From positions 1 to 41,751 of the forward strand of contig CALCGJ010000240.1 of NCBI GenBank assembly GCA_937900965.1: a stretch of 41,751 nt of DNA. Reading direction: 5' to 3'. Numbering within the stretch: the first letter of the stretch is position 1; every line of letters starts with the position of its first letter. The DNA comes from an uncultured Bacteroidota bacterium. Its GTDB lineage: Bacteria > Bacteroidota > Bacteroidia > Bacteroidales > FEN-979. Of this stretch, positions 1 to 8,708 are shown one piece after another. A program made the translations under genes and the position numbers. The notes beneath the pieces are model-generated. The model was not told the DNA's origin. It saw only the letters and a list, made by a program, of their open reading frames with translations, and ran no database searches.

Positions 1-87
1 AGACCAGGGAAAAATAAAATCAATGATTCAGATCATTTTACCTGTAAAAAGGAAGAAACACTCAATGGATCAATGGAAGAGGTTTTG

Positions 88-110
88 GATTAATCGTTAA
101 TCGTCCCTCG
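88..110. repeat. Heptad tract, TACGATT/GTTAATC family
   Basis: About three 7-bp units (GTTAATC-like, then GTCCCTC) lie across the stop codon of the transporter gene. The same unit family recurs near 2340, 9890, 19030, 40080 and 41640. Confidence 0.65.
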
Positions 111-1026
111 AAAATCCTTTTACCTGTACGACTATCATCCCTGCCAGCATAAGGCAACAGCCGAGTATAATTTTTCCGGTTACCAGTTCATTCAGTATCA
201 ACCAGCCTCCAAGTACGGCGAATACCGACTCCAGGCTCAGGATAATTGAGGCATAAGCCGGATGTGCCTTCTGCTGGGCAAATACCTGAAGGGTATAGCC
301 TATTCCTACCGACATCACCCCACCATACAGGATTGGCCAGAGAGCATCCAGGATCGGTTGCAGACTGATCTCTTCAAATCCAAGTGCGACAATCCAACTT
401 AAAAACGCACAGATAGCAAACTGTATGATGGCGGTTCGTATAGGATCTGTTTTTGGAGCCACAACCCCGACTAACAGAACATGAACAGACCAGATCAGGG
501 CACAAATCAGGACAAGATAATCCCCAAAGTTGATGCTGAAGCCCTCTTTTACACTGAGGAAATAGAGACCGGCAATGGCCAGTGCGACTCCTATCCAGAT
601 GGTAAAATGATTTCGTTGCCCAAGAAACAGTCCGATTACAGGAACAAAAACCACGTACAGGCCGGTAATAAAACCTGCGTTCCCTGCTGTAGTATAAACC
701 AGGCCGTACTGCTGAAATGAGACTCCGCCGAATACCAGCAACCCGAGCAACAGCTGGAGCCAGATGATCCTGGTCTTCTCTTGCTTTGTTGGGGACAACC
801 TGTTGAATGCCTGCTTCTTGCGGAAGAGCAAGAAGGGAACCAGTACCAGGCTTCCCAGGCTAAACCTGACAGCTGAGAACGTAAACGGCCCGACGTAATC
901 CATCCCCACACGTTGGGCCACAAATGCAAATCCCCAGATGGCTGCAGCAAGTAACAGGAGAAGATCTGACCGGGTTTTCCCATCAGAGGCTTTCATCCTG
1001 TCTCCTGTATTCATGTCATTCGTCAT
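97..1026 (-). CDS. EamA/DMT-family inner-membrane transporter
   Basis: This 309-residue protein has about ten hydrophobic segments arranged as two EamA halves, the usual size for the drug/metabolite transporter superfamily. The first half opens with a LLLLLAAAIWGFAFVAQ-type segment and the second half has the conserved SLESVFAVLGGWLILNE stretch near residue 265. The substrate cannot be read from sequence; the family exports small metabolites or amino acids. A TAnnTTTG box lies 24 nt upstream of the start. The last residues (RDD) and the stop codon lie inside a heptad repeat tract (88-110), so the C-terminal end looks repeat-derived. Later in-frame ATGs at residues 5 and 11 are possible alternative starts. 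Confidence 0.9.
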   Translation of the reverse strand: MTNDMNTGDRMKASDGKTRSDLLLLLAAAIWGFAFVAQRVGMDYVGPFTFSAVRFSLGSLVLVPFLLFRKKQAFNRLSPTKQEKTRIIWLQLLLGLLVFGGVSFQQYGLVYTTAGNAGFITGLYVVFVPVIGLFLGQRNHFTIWIGVALAIAGLYFLSVKEGFSINFGDYLVLICALIWSVHVLLVGVVAPKTDPIRTAIIQFAICAFLSWIVALGFEEISLQPILDALWPILYGGVMSVGIGYTLQVFAQQKAHPAYASIILSLESVFAVLGGWLILNELVTGKIILGCCLMLAGMIVVQVKGFSRDD

Positions 1027-1049
1027 TTGTAATCATATCATTCCTGGTT

Positions 1050-1057
1050 CAAAAATA
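1050..1057 (-). promoter_or_regulatory. Bacteroidota -7 box for the EamA gene
   Basis: On the minus strand this reads TATTTTTG, a full match to TAnnTTTG, 24 nt upstream of the start codon. No TTTG at the usual -33 distance was seen. Confidence 0.45.
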
Positions 1058-1126
1058 GAATTTTATTCTGTTCATCGAGAAGTAAACGTGTTTATCGAAT
1101 TCTTTTTCTCATACATTCACATTCCC

Positions 1127-1134
1127 TATCTTTA
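1127..1134 (+). promoter_or_regulatory. Probable -7 box for the NTF2-like gene
   Basis: TATCTTTA differs from TAnnTTTG at one base and lies 24 nt upstream of the ATG at 1159. A run of T about 19 bp further upstream (1103-1107) could serve as the -33 element. Confidence 0.35.
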
Positions 1135-1158
1135 CCGAAAATCACAAAAACAGATCTT

Positions 1159-1632
1159 ATGAAACGATTTTTCATTATTTCAGCACTTTTACTCTTCCCA
1201 ATGGTACCTCTTCTTGCTCAGGAGAATACGGATCACGACAAAGAAGCGATTCAAAAGGTAATTCAGAGCGCCTATGTAGACGGACTTCTGAACAATGGCG
1301 ATATTGAGGCAATCCAGGAGGGATTTCATCCCGGGTTTCAGCTGATCGGTATTGGCAAGGGAGAGAATTTATGGAGTTATCCGATCTACAACTGGACAGA
1401 GGATGTCAAGCTGGGCAAAAAGGATGGTAAATTCCCACGGAAAGAGGATGAGAAGGTATCGGTGAAGTTTCCGATGATTGATGTAACAGGTACCGCAGCC
1501 GTTGCAAAGCTGGAGTTTTATGTTGGGAATCACCTTACGTACATCGATTACATGTCGCTCTACAAATTCGGTGAAGACTGGAAGATCGTAAACAAGATCT
1601 TCTACAAAATCCCGGAAGAGGAGAAAAAGTAA
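1159..1632 (+). CDS. Secreted NTF2-like (putative lumazine-binding family) protein
   Basis: This 157-residue protein has a cleavable signal peptide (MKRFFIISALLLFPMVPLLAQ) followed by an NTF2-like alpha+beta cone. The pattern KEAIQKVIQSAYVDGLLNNGD near residue 28 and the C-terminal strand pair ending in EDWKIVNKIFY are typical of the Lumazine_bd_2/NTF2-like group. No catalytic residues can be assigned, and members of this family mostly have unknown function. It stands alone, divergent from the EamA gene and convergent with GH92. The likely location is the periplasm. Confidence 0.75.
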   Translation: MKRFFIISALLLFPMVPLLAQENTDHDKEAIQKVIQSAYVDGLLNNGDIEAIQEGFHPGFQLIGIGKGENLWSYPIYNWTEDVKLGKKDGKFPRKEDEKVSVKFPMIDVTGTAAVAKLEFYVGNHLTYIDYMSLYKFGEDWKIVNKIFYKIPEEEKK

Positions 1633-1709
1633 AAAAGTCCCTCTTCGTTTCGCACGTTTAATTGATTGACAAAACTATGTCATGGCAATTGATGCGCAAT
1701 TTATGGTAA

Positions 1710-4700
1710 TTAATTCACGCTGATTTCATCCACGAAAATCCAGCATTTCTTTCCCGCTCCCGGATGCCAGTCGGGACAAGTCCCCTGCGTTTTGGCAACA
1801 ACTCTTACGTAACGGGCCTGAACGGAAGGTTCCAGGTCGGCCCATTGTTCCAGGATTGTTGGAGTAAAATCCTTTTGAGAGAATTCGTGGATAGAGATGC
1901 CGGCAGGGGAGAAGTACTCCCCGTCGAGTGAAGTAAAGAATTCTACTTCAGTGGGGAAAAAGATCCAGGAACCGGCATCCTGGAGAAAGCCTGCAGAGAT
2001 CTTTTGCACCTGCTGAACCTCACCGAGATCAACCACTGCATCAAGATCCACCCCTTCATACCCTTGCCATACTCCGGTTTTAAAGTTATCACTCCCTTTC
2101 CGGAAGTCGATAAGGGCAATTTCACCACCTGCAGAATATTGAGGTGCATATTCTGTGTTCAGTTTGATCTTCCTGTTCTTAGGAATTTTCTGAAAGGTAG
2201 ACTCGATAATAAAACTTGGCTCTCCACCCTCTTTTTGCGCGAAAGCCTTCACGATGGTAGATTCATGCAGGGTCAAAGGGCTTGTAAAGAGTTGAAAAGT
2301 ACTATCAGATCCCGGATACCCGATACCTGATGCCGGATGATTTTTAATTCGTAAATCGTCAATCGAATCAATCGGAAATTGGTTTGACCCTCGACCCTCG
2401 ACCCCTGAACCTGTTAGGCTCATGGCTTGATAGAAGATCTTAGCTTCCGGATCGGGAGAGGATAGTTCAATGGTTGTTGAGTCGAAAAAGGCGCTCTCTC
2501 CCTTGCTGATAAAAGGGACTGGTTGAATTAAATGATTCCGGATTCCGGATCCCGGATCCCGGATAAGATCTTGTGTATCATCTTTTGAATATTCCAGATC
2601 AACACCCGATTTTCCCCAATTGTAATTTGGCTCGCTTCCCATTACAAATATCAACTCTCCTCCGTCCATAATGTCTTTGTATCTGATGAAAGGTTCCTCG
2701 TGGTTCTCTCCGTTCAGTTTACAGGATTGGATATAATAGTTTTTATCGCTGAAGTTATGTGCTTTGATTGTAAATGTTTTTCCATTTTCAAGGTTGATCT
2801 TCGAAATAGGGAACGATGGTGTTCCGAGAGCATAAATATCAGAACCCGGAGTTACGGGATAGAAGCCCAGGGCGCTGAATACATACCATGCCGACATTTG
2901 TCCGCAATCTTCATTACCACACAGCCCATCCCGTTGATTCGTGTAAAATTCATTCCTGATCCGATGAACCAACTTCTGAGTTTTCCACGGTTCTCCCACA
3001 TAGTCATACAGGTAGGTCATGTGGTGACTGGGTTCATTGCCATGAGCATACTGTCCGATTAACCCGGTTATATCCGCCTGGTCACGTCCCGATGTCTCAG
3101 TTTTCGCAGAAAACAGGGTATCCAGGTTTCGGATAAAATTCTCTTTTCCACCCATAAGCCCGACTAAACCATATATGTCCTGAGGTACATAGAGGCTGTA
3201 TTGCCATGCGTTTGCCTCGGTATAGTTGAAATTCACCTCATACGGATCAAAGGGAGTGAACCATTGATTATTCAACTTTGCACGCATAAACCCGGTTGAA
3301 GGGTCAAACAGGTTCTTATAGTATTGGGCTCTCTGGATATAGGTCTTATAGTCATCCTTTTTGTCCAGCGCTAATGCCATCTGTGCAATACACCAGTCGT
3401 CGAATGCATATTCCAGCGTTTTGGATACGGATTCGCCCTCTTTATCTCCCGGGATAAACCCTTGATTTATGTAGTATTTCAGACCAAAATGATCCTGCTC
3501 AGCGCTGTTTTTCATCGCTTCAAATGCCTTCCCGGTATCCCAATTACTGATTCCTTTAAGGAATGCATCGGCAATCACCGGAACAGCGTGGTAACCGATC
3601 ATGCAGAACGTCTCATTTGCTGACAGTTCCCATACAGGGAGAAGACCTCCCTCTTCATACTGCCGGATAAAGGTGTTGATAAAGTCGTTGGTTCGTTTCT
3701 GGTCAATGATTGCCAGCAACGGATGTAAGGCACGATATGTATCCCATAACGAGAAAACCGTGTAGTAATCAAACCCCTCTGCCTGGTGAGCCTGAAGATC
3801 CCGCCCGAGGTACTGTCCGTCGACATCCATATAGAGGTTAGGACTTATCATGGCATGATAGAGAGCAGTGTAGAATATCGTCTTCTGGCCGTTGGTCCCA
3901 CCAAACACGTTGATCTTCTGCAATTCGTTTTGCCATGCTGTCCGTGTATCTTGAAGTGTTTTTTCGAAATTCCAGCCTGGTATCTCCGATTCCAGGTTTC
4001 TTCTTGCCCCTTCAATGCTGACGGCTGAGATTCCTACTTTCACCTTGATCTGAGCACCTTCTCCGGTTGGACCAAACCTGAATATCGCCTTGATATCTTC
4101 TCCTGAGGCCTCAGTGCTCTCAGTGATGGCTTCACCGGAGGCTTCAATCAGGATACTCTTGAAGGGTTTAGAAAATTGGATCACAAAATACAACCTTTGC
4201 TCTTTCGCCCAGGCAGTCGAAAATCGGTAACCCTCCACTTCAGCATCTCCAACAACCTTCAAGCCGGATTCAATTACTTTATCTCTGTGTGTTAAATCCA
4301 GGACTATTCCTGGCTGTGTTGTTGCAGGAAATGTGTAGCGGTGAAAACCAGCTCGCTTCGAAGCTGTCAACTCCACACCAATATCATATTTATCAAGCCC
4401 CACCCGGTAAAATCCCGGTGAGGCTTTTTCTGATTCCTGATGAAAAGGGGAGGCATAATCATAATCTGAAAGCCCGACTTCTCCGATTACCGGCATCACC
4501 AAAATATCTCCGTAGTCAGAACATCCGGTCCCACTCAAATGTGTATGGCTGAATCCGTAAATGATGTCATCAGAGGAATGATAAGCCGAGCAACCGTCCC
4601 ATCCTTCCAGGCGTGTGTCGGGACTCACCTGGATCATGCCAAAGGGATAGGTTGCTCCAGGAAATGTATGTCCATGTCCACCAGTGCCGATAAACGGATC

Positions 4701-4796
4701 CACATAATCCGTCACCCTTACCATCTCCTGGCTGTAACAGGTAAAGATGCCCAGAAGCATCAGGCATGCAACTAAAATTCCATTTTTTTTCACCAT
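1710..4796 (-). CDS. GH92 alpha-mannosidase with C-terminal chitobiase-like and F5/8C domains
   Basis: This is an exo-acting, calcium-dependent alpha-mannosidase of family GH92, 1028 residues with signal peptide (MVKKNGILVACLMLLGIFTC). GH92 hallmarks are PFIGTGGHGHTFPGA near residue 34, WELSANETFCMIGYHA near 386, GNEPSHH, and GNEDCGQMSAWYVFSALGFY near 625. The core ends near 740, about the normal family length. It is followed by a chitobiase C-terminal-like small domain (about 760-880) and an F5/8C sugar-binding domain (about 890-1028). Two short-period repeat tracts lie in frame in the extension, at about residues 745-755 and 794-831; the second interrupts the small domain. The gene is 12 nt downstream of the GH2 mannosidase gene, clearly one operon. 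The start codon lies in ATGGTG-type repeat units. Confidence 0.93.
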   Translation of the reverse strand: MVKKNGILVACLMLLGIFTCYSQEMVRVTDYVDPFIGTGGHGHTFPGATYPFGMIQVSPDTRLEGWDGCSAYHSSDDIIYGFSHTHLSGTGCSDYGDILVMPVIGEVGLSDYDYASPFHQESEKASPGFYRVGLDKYDIGVELTASKRAGFHRYTFPATTQPGIVLDLTHRDKVIESGLKVVGDAEVEGYRFSTAWAKEQRLYFVIQFSKPFKSILIEASGEAITESTEASGEDIKAIFRFGPTGEGAQIKVKVGISAVSIEGARRNLESEIPGWNFEKTLQDTRTAWQNELQKINVFGGTNGQKTIFYTALYHAMISPNLYMDVDGQYLGRDLQAHQAEGFDYYTVFSLWDTYRALHPLLAIIDQKRTNDFINTFIRQYEEGGLLPVWELSANETFCMIGYHAVPVIADAFLKGISNWDTGKAFEAMKNSAEQDHFGLKYYINQGFIPGDKEGESVSKTLEYAFDDWCIAQMALALDKKDDYKTYIQRAQYYKNLFDPSTGFMRAKLNNQWFTPFDPYEVNFNYTEANAWQYSLYVPQDIYGLVGLMGGKENFIRNLDTLFSAKTETSGRDQADITGLIGQYAHGNEPSHHMTYLYDYVGEPWKTQKLVHRIRNEFYTNQRDGLCGNEDCGQMSAWYVFSALGFYPVTPGSDIYALGTPSFPISKINLENGKTFTIKAHNFSDKNYYIQSCKLNGENHEEPFIRYKDIMDGGELIFVMGSEPNYNWGKSGVDLEYSKDDTQDLIRDPGSGIRNHLIQPVPFISKGESAFFDSTTIELSSPDPEAKIFYQAMSLTGSGVEGRGSNQFPIDSIDDLRIKNHPASGIGYPGSDSTFQLFTSPLTLHESTIVKAFAQKEGGEPSFIIESTFQKIPKNRKIKLNTEYAPQYSAGGEIALIDFRKGSDNFKTGVWQGYEGVDLDAVVDLGEVQQVQKISAGFLQDAGSWIFFPTEVEFFTSLDGEYFSPAGISIHEFSQKDFTPTILEQWADLEPSVQARYVRVVAKTQGTCPDWHPGAGKKCWIFVDEISVN
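2306..2416. repeat. Composite heptad tract inside the GH92 gene
   Basis: Three 7-bp families follow each other inside the coding sequence: GATCCCG/GATACCC/GATACCT/GATGCCG, then AATTCGT/AAATCGT/CAATCGA, then TTGACCC/TCGACCC/TCGACCC. The frame stays open and the tract encodes about 37 residues between IFYQAM and TFQLFTSPLTLHES. That position is a loop of the chitobiase C-terminal-like domain. Confidence 0.8.
2534..2564. repeat. Heptad tract (GATCCCG family) inside the GH92 gene
   Basis: Four units (GATTCCG, GATTCCG, GATCCCG, GATCCCG) encode the IRDPGSGIRN segment in the linker after the GH92 catalytic core. Confidence 0.8.
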
Positions 4797-4816
4797 TTCA
4801 CCATCTCACTATCTGG
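4797..4816. repeat. Short CACCAT-type tract at the GH2/GH92 junction
   Basis: Units TTTCACCA and TCTCACTA-like span the 12-nt gap, reaching the stop codon of the GH2 gene and the start codon of the GH92 gene. This is the same family as the long array at 39203-39266. Confidence 0.55.
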
Positions 4817-7355
4817 AATAGGCATCAATAAGCGACATCACCTTGAGTGAATCTTGAAAATTCTCGACCTCTTCACTGGTGGTAAACTGGATTGGTCTCA
4901 CTTCAAAGGGCATGAGGTCGAAATAGTTATCACTGAAACTACCGTTAACCGGAGTGCTGATAAAAACTCCTTTAGCCAGTTTGGTAGTGTAGAGATTGAT
5001 GTAGTAACCATTGGAAGTTTTTTGGGTGGTAATATCAATGGGTGCCTTTTCTAGCTTCATATCTTTGGGAGGAACGAAATAATACAAGTTGGCAGCCCTG
5101 ATACCTAAAATATTTTTGATTTCCGTATAAATGAACAGTCTGGATTTGTCAACTCCGGTGAGATAGGTTGCTAAATTGGTGTCAGACACAATCTCAGTCC
5201 GGGAAGCCGAAAAATCATATTGTTTCTTTTCCTGCCAGAGTACTTTGCCGTCGAAATCGGCCAACACAATCCACAAATTCGCTTTCTGGTTATCCGGCTC
5301 GTCAAAAGTGGCATAAACCTTCAGTCTATCATCTTCCATCTGAGGAGATATGAAAAAGTCGCGGTAAGCTCTGCTAACAGTATAGTAGGAGGCTTTTTTC
5401 TTGCCAAAATAGTCTCGTGTCGACCACGAGACAACCGGCCAGGAGTCATTCAGTTGCCAGTACATGGTTCCCATACATACCGGTTTGGCCCGGCGGTGAG
5501 CTTCAATAGCAGTTTTCAGTCCATCAGCCTGCAACAGCTGACTAACATAGCCATACATCTCAAAGTCGGAAGGAACTTTGTAGTCCCTTTTCATATATTC
5601 TTCAATTGTCTCATAACCCACCGGGTGTTTCTGGTGAGCCTTCATTACACTTGATCCCAGATATCGTGCAGGGGGTGGAGTAAATTTCTCTATGGTACTG
5701 TAATCAGGGAATCCCTGGAAACCATATTCAGATACGAACCGTCCCACTTTTTCATTGTACATCTCGAATGGCTCCTTGCCCCACCAGACCCCCCAATAAT
5801 GTAAGTCGCCCTCTTTCAGGCTCTTGTCATTGCCCCAGCCATGCATGGGACTTGAACTGATATATGGACGCAGGGTGTCGTGGCGAAGCAGGGCGTATGG
5901 AATAAACTCTTTGAATATCTTCCGGTAATTACGGTAAATCCTGGATGAATCCTGTTTGCTGTAACCGTAGTCTTTCACCCATCCCCAATTGTACCATCCC
6001 TCCTCAATCTCATTGTTTCCACACCAAAGTACAATAGATGGATGACGCCGGAGCCCGACAATATTCTGGATCACTTCATCTTTAACACTGGTGAAAAACT
6101 GGTCATCTTCGGGACACATAGCATTGGCAAACATAAAATCCTGCCATATCATGATCCCATTCTCATCACAGAGGTCGTAGAAAATATCGTTTTCATAAAT
6201 TCCGCCTCCCCATACTCGAAGCATGTTAATATTGGCTGCATCCACATCTTGTATCAAAGCAGTATACATGGAGTCGGTTACCCGTGAAGGGAAGTTGTCC
6301 ATAGGTATGTAATTTGCTCCCCGGATAAACACAGGTACATCGTTGACTTTCAGGTAAAATGATTTGCCAATGGAATCAGGTTCCTGAATCAGTTCAACGG
6401 TACGCAGACCGATTTTTTGATGACCTTCCGCCTGTTTTTGTCCGGCGAACCACACCTGGTAGCCAAGATTGTAACGCGTTGGAGCTCCCATCCCATTCGG
6501 CCACCACCGTGTAGGGTTGGTCATGTCGAAATCGATACGAATCGCATTGACTCCTTTTGTGAGTAACTCACGCCCTTCAAAAAAAACAGTGGAATCAAAC
6601 ATCAGTTTGAAGTTGGCAGTGTCAGTCAGGGAAGAGTTCAGGATGAATGAAGCTGACATATTTGCAACCGAATCCGTTAGGCTTTTTTGTATGAAGTTGA
6701 CCCCCAACACATCGATGTGATGCCAGTACTTCAGGTAGATTGGTCGCCAGATGCCCATTGTTACGTATCGCGGACCCCAGTCCCAGCCAAACTGGTAAGC
6801 CGCTTTCCTGCATACCACCCGTTCATCTCCCGGAAGCTTATAAGGCAATTTGTCGTAAAACGCTTTATTCAACCTGGTAATGGAGGGAAATTCAACTTTT
6901 ATCTTGTTATAACCAAACCTCAGGTACCTTTTCACATTGGCATACCATTCCTTGAACATATTATCGGCAGTAATAACCAGGGAGTCGTTAATATATACAT
7001 TCGCGTAGGTGTCAAGGCCTTCACATACAAGTCGGATGTGACGGTTGGCAAAGAGGTCACGGTCCAACTCAAAGTATCTTTCATAGACCCATCCGGTATC
7101 ACTGATCCACTGGAGGTTCTCCTCGATGGCGGCGTAAAATGGGTCCCCAATCACGTTGTTTCTTTGAAGGTCAAGTTGGACAACTCCGGGAACAACAGCA
7201 TTATAAATTTTTGCAGATCCCTGCTGTCTTAGCTGCCAGGTACCGTCGAGCGGAATGATATTTTCCTTTTCCTGGGCATAGAGTGGATAGCTTCCTGTTA
7301 TCAGGATAAAAAAACTGAGAATTTTTATGAAAGATAGATTCGGAGTTGTTTTCAT
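4809..7355 (-). CDS. GH2 exo-beta-mannosidase, secreted
   Basis: This enzyme would release beta-mannose from the non-reducing ends of mannooligosaccharides or glycans. From the ATG at 7355 it has 848 residues, close to other Bacteroidota GH2 mannosidases, and starts with a signal peptide (MKTTPNLSFIKILSFFILITGSYPLYAQ). The upstream ATG at 7454 would run across the divergent promoter and overlap galactokinase, so I reject it. The barrel carries NMLRVWGGGIYE, the acid/base motif WCGNNEIEE (Glu449) and the nucleophile motif RFVSEYGFQGF (Glu543), followed by MYWQLNDSWPVVSWS. It is the first gene of an operon with GH92. Together the two enzymes would strip beta- and alpha-linked mannose from the same glycan. 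Confidence 0.92.
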   Translation of the reverse strand: MKTTPNLSFIKILSFFILITGSYPLYAQEKENIIPLDGTWQLRQQGSAKIYNAVVPGVVQLDLQRNNVIGDPFYAAIEENLQWISDTGWVYERYFELDRDLFANRHIRLVCEGLDTYANVYINDSLVITADNMFKEWYANVKRYLRFGYNKIKVEFPSITRLNKAFYDKLPYKLPGDERVVCRKAAYQFGWDWGPRYVTMGIWRPIYLKYWHHIDVLGVNFIQKSLTDSVANMSASFILNSSLTDTANFKLMFDSTVFFEGRELLTKGVNAIRIDFDMTNPTRWWPNGMGAPTRYNLGYQVWFAGQKQAEGHQKIGLRTVELIQEPDSIGKSFYLKVNDVPVFIRGANYIPMDNFPSRVTDSMYTALIQDVDAANINMLRVWGGGIYENDIFYDLCDENGIMIWQDFMFANAMCPEDDQFFTSVKDEVIQNIVGLRRHPSIVLWCGNNEIEEGWYNWGWVKDYGYSKQDSSRIYRNYRKIFKEFIPYALLRHDTLRPYISSSPMHGWGNDKSLKEGDLHYWGVWWGKEPFEMYNEKVGRFVSEYGFQGFPDYSTIEKFTPPPARYLGSSVMKAHQKHPVGYETIEEYMKRDYKVPSDFEMYGYVSQLLQADGLKTAIEAHRRAKPVCMGTMYWQLNDSWPVVSWSTRDYFGKKKASYYTVSRAYRDFFISPQMEDDRLKVYATFDEPDNQKANLWIVLADFDGKVLWQEKKQYDFSASRTEIVSDTNLATYLTGVDKSRLFIYTEIKNILGIRAANLYYFVPPKDMKLEKAPIDITTQKTSNGYYINLYTTKLAKGVFISTPVNGSFSDNYFDLMPFEVRPIQFTTSEEVENFQDSLKVMSLIDAYSR

Positions 7356-7370
7356 TGACAGCAGTTTAGA

Positions 7371-7387
7371 TAATTTTGACAAAATTA
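7371..7387. promoter_or_regulatory. Perfect dyad with back-to-back -7 boxes between GH2 and galK
   Basis: TAATTTTG and CAAAATTA face each other across a single A, an 8+1+8 perfect inverted repeat. Each arm matches TAnnTTTG on its own strand. The minus-strand box is 24 nt from the GH2 start and the plus-strand box is 60 nt from the galK start. It could be two overlapping divergent promoters, an operator, or both. Confidence 0.5.
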
Positions 7388-7438
7388 ATTGATTTTTTTT
7401 ACTACTTTTCATTATTTTCGGACCATAATAACTCCAGC

Positions 7439-8602
7439 ATGGACCTACAAGCACATTTAGAACTGTTTTTTAAGCACTTTGGTAAACCGGATCAGAACCC
7501 TTCAATATATTTCGCACCAGGCCGTGTAAATCTAATTGGAGAACATACCGATTACAACGGTGGCTTTGTATTGCCTTGTGCTCTGCAATACGGGACATAC
7601 CTGATCATCCGGCCGATTACCGAACCTAAGATACGGCTCGTTTCAACCAATATGGATTATCAAACTGAAATTTCTTTAACCGATGACATAATAAGAATTG
7701 AAGATCAATGGGTAAATTATCCTCTGGGTGTTGTGGACCAGTTCCTCAAACATGATGTTCCGATTGGTGGAATGGAGTTGCTTTTCTCCGGAGATATTCC
7801 CAGTAATGCCGGATTATCATCATCGGCCTCCATTGAAATGGTAACTGCGTTTGCCCTCAACGATCTGACAGGGTCAAATTTTTCAATGATTGACCTGATT
7901 AAATTGTCTCAGAAAGCAGAAAATCAGTTTGTTGGAGTTAACTGTGGCATCATGGATCAGTTTGCTGTGGGGATGGGGGAGAAGGATCATGCCATTTTCC
8001 TGAATTGCCGGACACTCGAGAACAAGATGGTTCCTTTTCGTCTTGACGGGATCAGCATGGTGGTTGCAAACACGAATAAACAAAGGGGACTGGCCGACTC
8101 GAAATACAATGAACGTGTAGCAGAGTGTCAACTGGCTGTAACATATTTAAGTGATTTGTTTGATATAAGCCAGCTTAGTGAGATCAGCTTCATGCAGTTT
8201 TACAAAATACAGGATCAAATCCCGGATGAGGTTATTCGTCGTCGTGCACGGCATGTTATTTCTGAAAACCAACGGGTTCTGAATTCAGTCGCCTGCCTTT
8301 GGAACAACAACATTCTGGAATTCGGTGCTTTGATGAATGCCTCTCACGAATCGTTACGAGATAATTATGAAGTAACCGGATTTGAGCTTGACACCCTGGT
8401 TGCTGAGGCACAAAAAATACCTGGAGTCATAGGATCCCGGATGACAGGTGCCGGATTTGGCGGTTGTACCGTAAGCCTTGTCATGAATGAATCCTTGGAT
8501 CAATTCGTCGGAGAGGTTGGCAAAAGGTACAATCAAAAGACAGGCTTGAATGCAGATTTCTATGTTGCAGAAGCCTCAGACGGAGTGAAAGAAATCCTGT
8601 AA
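7439..8602 (+). CDS. galK: Galactokinase
   Basis: Phosphorylates galactose to galactose-1-phosphate, the entry to the Leloir pathway, in the cytoplasm. The 387 residues from the ATG at 7439 match the family length. The longer frame from 7376 adds 21 atypical residues and is not preferred. GHMP-kinase motifs are all present: the galactokinase signature GRVNLIGEHTDYNGGFVLP near residue 25, the phosphate loop NAGLSSSASIE near 120, and GSRMTGAGFGGCTVSLV near 335. It is divergent from the mannosidase operon and convergent with the aldose epimerase. That placement suggests both mannose and galactose are released from the substrate glycan, though this link is an inference. Confidence 0.96.
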   Translation: MDLQAHLELFFKHFGKPDQNPSIYFAPGRVNLIGEHTDYNGGFVLPCALQYGTYLIIRPITEPKIRLVSTNMDYQTEISLTDDIIRIEDQWVNYPLGVVDQFLKHDVPIGGMELLFSGDIPSNAGLSSSASIEMVTAFALNDLTGSNFSMIDLIKLSQKAENQFVGVNCGIMDQFAVGMGEKDHAIFLNCRTLENKMVPFRLDGISMVVANTNKQRGLADSKYNERVAECQLAVTYLSDLFDISQLSEISFMQFYKIQDQIPDEVIRRRARHVISENQRVLNSVACLWNNNILEFGALMNASHESLRDNYEVTGFELDTLVAEAQKIPGVIGSRMTGAGFGGCTVSLVMNESLDQFVGEVGKRYNQKTGLNADFYVAEASDGVKEIL

Positions 8603-8684
8603 GGGCGGGTTCATAACCCGCCCCTACAAACCAGGTCATCCCAGGGCGGGTTCATAACCCGCCCTTACAAACCAGGTCATCCCA
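8603..8684. repeat. Two tandem copies of a 41-bp palindromic (REP-like) element
   Basis: Each 41-bp unit starts with a perfect hairpin (GGGCGGGTT, loop CAT, AACCCGCCC) followed by about 20 nt of spacer. The copies at 8603-8643 and 8644-8684 differ at a single base. They begin just after the galK stop and fill the gap to the convergent epimerase gene. A bidirectional transcription stop is plausible, although no U-run follows the hairpins. REP elements mobilised by RAYT transposases have this form, but no such transposase is in the window. Confidence 0.85.
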
Positions 8685-8708
8685 ATCTTTACAATAAAAC
8701 CCTCCCTT

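Noticed and set aside
1633-1709. Possible terminator between the NTF2-like gene and GH92
   Set aside because: The AT-rich gap has only weak imperfect dyads (CAATTGATGCGCAATTT region), not enough to call.
6687-7232. 181-residue open frame opposite the GH2 gene
   Set aside because: It is antisense to a strongly conserved coding region, with no family motifs.
7356-7454. Longer N-terminus of the GH2 gene
   Set aside because: It would cross the divergent promoter and galK start, and it would bury the signal peptide.
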